Part shown: one piece after another, positions 58,780-64,000 of the stretch
Layout: each line of letters starts with the position of its first letter
Position numbering within the stretch: the stretch's first letter is position 1
Assembly (NCBI GenBank): GCA_947449135.1
Contig: CANFQO010000001.1
Coordinates: 20,946-84,945 of the forward strand
Reading direction: 5' to 3'
Source: Planctomycetaceae bacterium
Lineage (GTDB): Bacteria; Planctomycetota; Planctomycetia; Pirellulales; UBA1268
DNA: 64,000 nucleotides
Position numbers and translations under genes: made by a program
The notes under the pieces: model-generated
The model's database searches: none
What the model was told of the DNA's origin: nothing
The model's input: the letters and a program-made list of their open reading frames with translations, nothing else

Positions 58780-59020
58780 GGTGTGACCTTCTGGGACGGT
58801 GATCGGGAGCCGCAAAATGTAGCGGAAACACGCGGATTACCGCCATGGGAAGACGGATGCCCGGCGGAAGTCGAGGCCGGCCGCAACTCCGCGGGCAACG
58901 TGCCGTTGAAGTGCACGTGCGAGCCTCTGCCGCCCATGCGGTCGTTTCGATATGGTGAGGGTCGGCAGCAGCGTGCACAGCACGTCACTGCGTCGAGCCT
59001 GAGATTTCATGGGAGCGAAT

Positions 59021-59785
59021 ATGAACCGCCTGCTGGTTTCCTCCGTGCGGGCCGTCGTGATTGCAGCAGGTCTGATGTGGTTTGTATGGGCGGTGGGTGA
59101 GGCCCATGCCCAGCCGGCCGGCCGGCTCCGCAAGCCTGCGCTGACCGACACGATCAGGGCCAACATCTACGCCGACAACTGGTTTAGCCTCTCCATCAAC
59201 GGCGAAGTGGTGGCCGTCGACTCGATCGCTTTTCTGCCGCATAACGTGGTCTCGGTCGACATCCTGCCGTCCTACCCAATGACTATCGCCGTCATGGCGA
59301 AGGACAACGCCGATCCAAAGACGGGTATGGAATACGCCAACACGAATATCGGCGACGGCGGATTCATCCTGAAGTTTGCCGATGGCACCGTCACCGACCG
59401 CTCCTGGAAGGCGAAATGTTTCTCGCGGGGACCGATCGATGGCGACACCCGCAACCCGCGGGTGGAAAGCATCCCGGTCCCAGACAACTGGCAGGCCGTC
59501 GATTTCGACGACAGCACATGGAAGATGGCGCGGGAATACAGCGAGCAGGAAATCGATCCCAAGCAGCCCTACTACGATGCCGACTTCAAGGGGGCGAAAT
59601 TCATCTGGACCGATGACCTGCTGCTCGACAACACCGTGATCTTCCGCCGGACGGTGGCTCGTCCTCCGGACGGCCGGCAACGGACCGACTTCTCCAATCT
59701 CACCAATACGGTTCCAGACGGGCCACCAAAGCCCGGCGGTAAGCGGCCGCCAGGAAATCGCCCTCCCGGAGGCAGGCCCCGATGA
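59021..59785 (+). CDS. Exported hypothetical protein, first gene of the sulfatase/YHYH operon
   Basis: The ATG at 59021 has GGAG five bases upstream; the ATG at 59009 is a weaker choice. The 254-residue protein has a signal peptide (VVIAAGLMWFVWAVGEAHA) and a beta-rich domain resembling a galactose-binding-like or PA14-like fold (IYADNWFSLSINGEVVAVDSI, NVVSVDILPSYPMTIAVMAKD, WQAVDFDDSTWKMA). The C-terminal 35 residues are Pro/Gly/Arg repeats (PPGNRPPGGRPR). I do not know the family. Its stop overlaps the first sulfatase start (ATGA). Confidence 0.8.
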   Translation: MNRLLVSSVRAVVIAAGLMWFVWAVGEAHAQPAGRLRKPALTDTIRANIYADNWFSLSINGEVVAVDSIAFLPHNVVSVDILPSYPMTIAVMAKDNADPKTGMEYANTNIGDGGFILKFADGTVTDRSWKAKCFSRGPIDGDTRNPRVESIPVPDNWQAVDFDDSTWKMAREYSEQEIDPKQPYYDADFKGAKFIWTDDLLLDNTVIFRRTVARPPDGRQRTDFSNLTNTVPDGPPKPGGKRPPGNRPPGGRPR

Positions 59786-61236
59786 CGACGCGCAACGGTT
59801 CCTCGCCATGCGGGCCACGGTGGCTCCCAGTGGCGGCACTACTCGTCATCAGCAGCAGCTCGTTTGCAACGGCGGCCGACCGTCAGCCGCAGCCGAACAT
59901 CGTCTTGATGCTTGCCGATGACCAGGGGTGGAACGGGCTCTCCGTGGCGATGGCACCCGATGTGCCCGGATCACGAGGAGAGATCTTTCAGACGCCAAAC
60001 ATCGCGCGCCTTGCCGCACAGGGGATGCGTTTTTCGAACGCCTATTCCCCGGCGCCCGTCTGCTCTCCCACCCGCATCAGCATCCAGACGGGAAAGAGCC
60101 CGGCGCAGCTGCATTGGACCAAGGCCGCGCCGCCGGAGCGGGGCCATCGGCTGCTGGAGCCACGGCTGATCAAGGACATTGCAGATAACCAGACCACTGT
60201 TGGCGAACTCCTCCAGAAGGCGGGCTATGCCACAGCCCATTACGGCAAGTGGCACATCGGCGGCGGCGGGCCGGGAGAGCACGGCTACGACGAGCACGAT
60301 GGCGACACCGGCAACGAACAGGCGCTTCAATTCACCGATCCGAATCCGGTTGATATTTTCGGCATGGCCGCTCGTGCCGAGGCCTTCATGGAGAAGAACT
60401 CCCGAGCCGGAAAGCCCTTCTTCATCCAGCTCTCATGGAATGCGCTGCACGCCCCCGAAAACGCGCTTCGTGCCACGATGGCCAAGTATGAAAAGCTGGC
60501 CATTAACGCAAACGACCGGGGCAAGCGGGCCGCGACGGCGGCGATCACGGAAGACCTCGACACGGGCGTCGGGAGGGTGATGGCGGCAATCGACCGGCTG
60601 GGGCTCACGAAGAACACCTACGTGATCTACATGTCGGACAATGGTGCCGGTGGGGGCGGTGGGAAGCGAGGCGGATTGAGCGGCGGCAAAGGTTCCGTCT
60701 GGGAAGGGGGCATTCGCGTGCCGCTGATCATCCGCGGCCCCGGCATCACTGCCGACTCATGGTGCCATCTGCCCGTCGTGGGCTACGACCTCCTGCCGAC
60801 CTTGTGCGAATGGGCCGGTCTGCCGGCGACCGCGATCCCGAAGGGGGTCGAGGGGGGCAGCATCGCGTCGCTGCTCACCCACGAAGGTGATGGCATGGTG
60901 CGGCGGCCTCGCGACGAACTGGTTTTTCATTTCCCCCACTACCAGAGCGACGACGGGCCCCACTCGGCGATCCGTATCGGGCCGCTGAAGCTCATCCGAT
61001 TCTACGAGGACGATCGCGTGGTGCTGTTCGATCTCTCCAAAGACATTGGCGAACGAACCGACCTCGCCCAGCGACTGCCGGCTGAGGCAAAACGGCTGCG
61101 TGAGCGACTGGAGCAGTATCTGGCCGCGGTTGCCGCCCAGATGCCGACGCCCAATCCGGATTTTGACCCGGTGACACCACAGCAGACACGTGAGAAGGGC
61201 AACAAAAAAGAGATGAAACGGAAGAAAAAAGCATGA
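59782..61236 (+). CDS. Arylsulfatase family protein, intact active site
   Basis: The 484-residue protein has a signal peptide ending FATA-AD and a full sulfatase fold: NIVLMLADDQGWNG (metal Asp pair), APVCSPTRISIQTGK (the C-S-P-T-R formylglycine motif), HYGKWHIGGG, QLSWNALHAPENAL, YMSDNGAGG (Asp-Asn metal ligands) and GGKGSVWEGGIRVPL. The tail ends in a run of Lys and Glu (KGNKKEMKRKKKA). It would hydrolyse sulfate esters, probably of algal polysaccharides, after FGE converts the Cys. It is coupled by ATGA to the genes on both sides. Confidence 0.95.
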   Translation: MTTRNGSSPCGPRWLPVAALLVISSSSFATAADRQPQPNIVLMLADDQGWNGLSVAMAPDVPGSRGEIFQTPNIARLAAQGMRFSNAYSPAPVCSPTRISIQTGKSPAQLHWTKAAPPERGHRLLEPRLIKDIADNQTTVGELLQKAGYATAHYGKWHIGGGGPGEHGYDEHDGDTGNEQALQFTDPNPVDIFGMAARAEAFMEKNSRAGKPFFIQLSWNALHAPENALRATMAKYEKLAINANDRGKRAATAAITEDLDTGVGRVMAAIDRLGLTKNTYVIYMSDNGAGGGGGKRGGLSGGKGSVWEGGIRVPLIIRGPGITADSWCHLPVVGYDLLPTLCEWAGLPATAIPKGVEGGSIASLLTHEGDGMVRRPRDELVFHFPHYQSDDGPHSAIRIGPLKLIRFYEDDRVVLFDLSKDIGERTDLAQRLPAEAKRLRERLEQYLAAVAAQMPTPNPDFDPVTPQQTREKGNKKEMKRKKKA

Positions 61237-62984
61237 TCCACGTCCGCGACCGGAGCATCCTTGCGTTTGCCTGTCTGCTGCTGATGACAGTCGCGCCGGG
61301 CATCGCCACGGCTCACCCATGGCATCGCCACCGTGACGGCGACCAGAGCCGCCACGAACACGCCGATGCCGTCGCCGGGGGCCATGCTTCGCAGCCATCG
61401 CCCCCAATGGAGCCGCGGTTCCTGCTCACAGCCGCTGCCAAGCCCAAGCGGCCGGAGGGCGTCGACATTGCCAAGGCCTTTGAGCCGTTCGTCGACCTGA
61501 AGGCGATCTCCTGCCGCAGCGACGACCGCTATTTCTTCGTCGAAAGTAACGGCATTCCCGACCACCCGCTGATGGTCGGCATTCGGGCCTGGCAGCAACA
61601 GGTGCCTCTGCCGCAGAAATATGTCGGCGAAAACGCTTGGCGGATTCCCTTGCAGCCCGTGCCGGCGGCGAACCCAGTCAGCACGAAAAACGGGTTCCTC
61701 CGTGGCGCGATCGCGCTGGCGGTCAACGGCGTGCCGATCTTCAATCCACTCAACAATCGCGGCGAGGACGCCTTTCTCATCGGCGAACTCGATGACTACG
61801 GCGGCCATTGCGGCCGGGCCGACGACTACCACTACCACATCGCGCCGGTGCACCTGGAGAAGCAGGTCGGCATGGGGATGCCGATCGCCTACGCTCTCGA
61901 CGGCTATCCGATCTACGGCTACACGGAGCCAGACGGCTCGGCAGTGAAGGGGCTCGATCGGTTCAACGGCCATGAGGATGCCGACGGCAGCTATCACTAC
62001 CACGCCACGAAGACCTATCCCTATCTCAACGGCGGCTTTCACGGCGAGGTGACAGAACGTGATGGCCAGGTCGATCCGCAGCCACGGGCCGAGCCCGTGC
62101 GGCCGGCACTTCAGCCGCTTCGCGGTGCGACCATCGTCGGCTTCACGTCACCCACGCCTACCAGCCGTCGGCTCACCTACGAGGTCGGTGGACGCCAGGG
62201 TTTTGTCGACTACAAGCTGGGCGGCGACGGCACGCTGGCGTTTGAATACACGGATCCATCCGGCAAGAAGACTTCGGAAACCTACACGCCGCGTGGTCGT
62301 GGCCAAGGTGGTCGGGGAGGGCCCGGGCCTCGCGGCGAGGGACGTCCACGCGGTGAAGGTGGCCCGCGCAACTCTGCGAGGCGCAATGATGGCCCGCCTC
62401 GTCCTGGCGACGATCGACCACCGCCTCCACGCGACCGTCCAGATGATCGTCCGCCACCGCCGTCCTCCTCTGCCGGCAGGCAGGCCGCTCCGCGGGAGCG
62501 GGCCGGGGCCACGGCGTCGTCGGGGGCTGAGAGCCTCACCGTCACGAGCAGCGCCATCGGACCCGACGGCAATCTCCCGGTGGAGTTCACCTGCGACGGC
62601 GCCGGTGTGTCGCCGCCGCTGGAGTGGCAGGCAGGCCCTCCCGGAACGAAGTCCTACGCCATCACTCTCTGGCATGAGGCACCAGATCAGGTGAAGTCGT
62701 ACTGGGTCGTCTACGGCATCCCGAGCCGTAGCACGCAGTTGGCAAAGAACTCGACCGGTGTCGGCACGACGGGACTCAACGACAAGAATCGCACAGAGTA
62801 TGACCCAATGTGCTCAAAGGGACCCGGAGTAAAAACGTATCACATCACCGTCTACGCGTTGTCGGCTGAGCCGAAGCTCCCGACACGCGGAGCCACTCGC
62901 GATGCATTGCTTGATGCGATCGGCGACATCACCCTTGCCGAGGGCACGCTGACCTACACCTACGAACGCGGAGCCGGGCGATGA
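61233..62984 (+). CDS. Exported YHYH-domain / PEBP (Raf-kinase-inhibitor-like) fusion protein
   Basis: The 583-residue protein starts in the sulfatase stop (ATGA). It has a signal peptide (ILAFACLLLMTVAPGIATA), a His-rich stretch, a YHYH domain at about 95-275 (GRADDYHYHIAPVHL, MGMPIAYALDGYPIYGYTEP, GSYHYHATKTYPYLNGG), a long Arg/Gly/Pro linker at about 350-430 and a C-terminal PEBP domain of the YbhB/YbcL type at about 435-583 (VEFTCDGAGVSPPLEW, YAITLWHEAP, VYGIPSRSTQLA, THITVYALSAEPKL-like). Both domains are of unknown function. The YHYH half is a paralogue of the protein at 31307-32482. The next gene starts in its stop (ATGA). Confidence 0.93.
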   Translation: MIHVRDRSILAFACLLLMTVAPGIATAHPWHRHRDGDQSRHEHADAVAGGHASQPSPPMEPRFLLTAAAKPKRPEGVDIAKAFEPFVDLKAISCRSDDRYFFVESNGIPDHPLMVGIRAWQQQVPLPQKYVGENAWRIPLQPVPAANPVSTKNGFLRGAIALAVNGVPIFNPLNNRGEDAFLIGELDDYGGHCGRADDYHYHIAPVHLEKQVGMGMPIAYALDGYPIYGYTEPDGSAVKGLDRFNGHEDADGSYHYHATKTYPYLNGGFHGEVTERDGQVDPQPRAEPVRPALQPLRGATIVGFTSPTPTSRRLTYEVGGRQGFVDYKLGGDGTLAFEYTDPSGKKTSETYTPRGRGQGGRGGPGPRGEGRPRGEGGPRNSARRNDGPPRPGDDRPPPPRDRPDDRPPPPSSSAGRQAAPRERAGATASSGAESLTVTSSAIGPDGNLPVEFTCDGAGVSPPLEWQAGPPGTKSYAITLWHEAPDQVKSYWVVYGIPSRSTQLAKNSTGVGTTGLNDKNRTEYDPMCSKGPGVKTYHITVYALSAEPKLPTRGATRDALLDAIGDITLAEGTLTYTYERGAGR

Positions 62985-64000
62985 ACCGCGCTGTCGCGAG
63001 GATCACAGTGACTCTCGCGAACACGCTCATCGCTGCGGCCTGCTGGACGGCATCGCTGGCTGTTGCCGCCGATCGGCCGCGGCCACCGAATGTGATCCTG
63101 ATCCTGATGGACGACATGGGATGGCGGGATGTCGGCTTCATGGGCAACACCTTCTTGGAGACGCCGCACATCGATGCGCTCGCGAAGAAAGGCCTCGTAT
63201 TCACACAGGCCTACGCCAGCGCCCCAAACTGTGCGCCAACGCGCGCCTGCCTGATGTCGGGGCAATACACCCCCAGACACGGCATCTACACGGTCGTCGA
63301 TCCCAGGCAGCCGGCCGGGTCGCCGTGGCACAAACTCGTCGCGTCCCAGAGCGAGTCGGAACTGGCGACCGGCGTCGTCACCATCGCCGAGTCGCTCAAG
63401 TCCGGCGGCTATGCCACCGGCTTCTTCGGCATGTGGAATCTGGGCCGCGGACGATCCGGCCCCGTCACGCCCGGCGGTCAGGGTTTTGGCACCGTCGTCT
63501 TTCCCGAGACGATCCAGTTCGGGAAAGACGCCTACTTCGATGACGCGGGCAACTACCTCAGCGACCGGTTGACCGACGAGGTGCTCGCCTTCGTGGAAAA
63601 GAACCGCGAGCGACCGTTCTTCGCTTACCTGCCCGATCATGCGGTCCACGCGCCCTACGATCCCAAGCCCGACCTGCTGGCAAAATACGAGGCGAAGGCG
63701 GCCCGCGGCGACGACGGCCGGAATAATGCGGCGCACGCGGCGACGGTGGAGGCGGTCGATCAGAACGTCGGTCGCATCACCGCTGCGCTCGACCGTCTCC
63801 AGCTTTCTGATAACACGATCGTGATCTTCACATCCGACAACGGAGGCACGCAGCAATTCACACCGCCGCTGCGGGGCGGCAAGGGAGAACTCTACGAGGG
63901 GGGAATCCGCGTGCCGCTGGTCGTCTCGTGGGCCGGACTCAAAGCACCCGGCAGCACCTCCGCTGTGGCTGTGTCGAGCATCGATCTCTATCCGACGCTG
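62981..64000 (+). CDS. Sulfatase with altered active-site motif (3' end outside window)
   Basis: The gene starts in the stop of the YHYH-PEBP gene (ATGA) and is open to the window edge (340 residues). A signal peptide (IAAACWTASLAVAA-DRP) leads to a sulfatase fold: NVILILMDDMGWRDVGF (metal Asp pair), SAPNCAPTRACLMSGQ (C-A-P-T-R maturation motif), ARGHAPYDPK-like (DHAVHAPYDPK), FTSDNGGTQQ and GGKGELYEGGIRVPL. Where sulfatases have G-K-W-H-x-G this has FGMWNLGRG, so the Lys and His that contact the sulfate are Met and Asn. Activity is therefore doubtful or altered. Compare the intact paralogue at 59782-61236. Confidence 0.93.
   Translation, partial: MNRAVARITVTLANTLIAAACWTASLAVAADRPRPPNVILILMDDMGWRDVGFMGNTFLETPHIDALAKKGLVFTQAYASAPNCAPTRACLMSGQYTPRHGIYTVVDPRQPAGSPWHKLVASQSESELATGVVTIAESLKSGGYATGFFGMWNLGRGRSGPVTPGGQGFGTVVFPETIQFGKDAYFDDAGNYLSDRLTDEVLAFVEKNRERPFFAYLPDHAVHAPYDPKPDLLAKYEAKAARGDDGRNNAAHAATVEAVDQNVGRITAALDRLQLSDNTIVIFTSDNGGTQQFTPPLRGGKGELYEGGIRVPLVVSWAGLKAPGSTSAVAVSSIDLYPTL

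Noticed and set aside
57007-59100. 697-residue plus-strand frame opposite valS
   Set aside because: Shadow of a fully motif-supported valS; no domain is recognisable in it.

Overview
The window looks like a piece of a planctomycete chromosome, most likely from the Pirellulales/Planctomycetia side. It is GC-rich and gene-dense. It carries several family markers typical of that phylum: a DUF1559 pseudopilin-like protein with a terminal H-x9-DG signature, formylglycine sulfatases, YHYH-domain proteins, PQQ-type beta-propeller proteins with export signals, a giant exported protein starting with an LEPR-XLL-like motif (LESRALLA), and an ATP-grasp protein of the kind seen near C1/H4MPT genes. No rRNA, tRNA, CRISPR array, insertion sequence or prophage was seen. 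Assignments rest on motifs read from the translations; no database search was run.

Layout. 1-5 kb: a truncated PQQ propeller protein, an EamA-type membrane protein and a CAP-domain protein on the minus strand, then a divergent ATP-grasp ligase facing a B12/radical SAM enzyme. 5-18.6 kb: a DEAD-box helicase plus old yellow enzyme; a copper block (CopA ATPase and two small cysteine-rich exported proteins, with a strong intrinsic terminator); a second DEAD-box helicase; the DUF1559 protein; a full-length PQQ propeller protein; HrpB helicase. 18.7-24.3 kb: small exported proteins, gluconokinase, a DUF1802 protein, a His-rich lipoprotein and GlgX. 24.5-29.9 kb: a 1377-residue exported sugar-dehydrogenase-like/cadherin protein divergent from purM. 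30-37.6 kb: a lipoprotein, a YHYH protein, an acyltransferase, an NTF2-like protein, a DsbD-like thiol-disulfide protein and an APH-like protein. 37.9-41.6 kb: a large zinc metalloprotease, then a PII-like protein overlapping a degenerate receiver.

41.7-50.5 kb is a one-direction chaperone cluster read on the minus strand: M42 peptidase, groEL, groES, second groEL, dnaJ, grpE, fmdB-type zinc ribbon, yacG and a membrane protein. A sequence matching the sigma-54 consensus at every conserved position lies in front of the first groEL. 50.7-55 kb is an aspartate-family amino acid operon: homoserine dehydrogenase, a phosphoglycerate-mutase-like enzyme that probably serves as homoserine kinase, and a four-ACT aspartate kinase. 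After that come a bifunctional-nuclease family protein and valS.

59-64 kb is the most unusual part. Four exported-protein genes are joined by ATGA stop/start overlaps: a small exported protein, a sulfatase with a normal active site, a YHYH-PEBP fusion protein, and a second sulfatase that keeps the C-x-P-x-R maturation motif but has G-M-W-N-L-G where sulfatases normally have G-K-W-H-x-G. The last gene runs off the window end.
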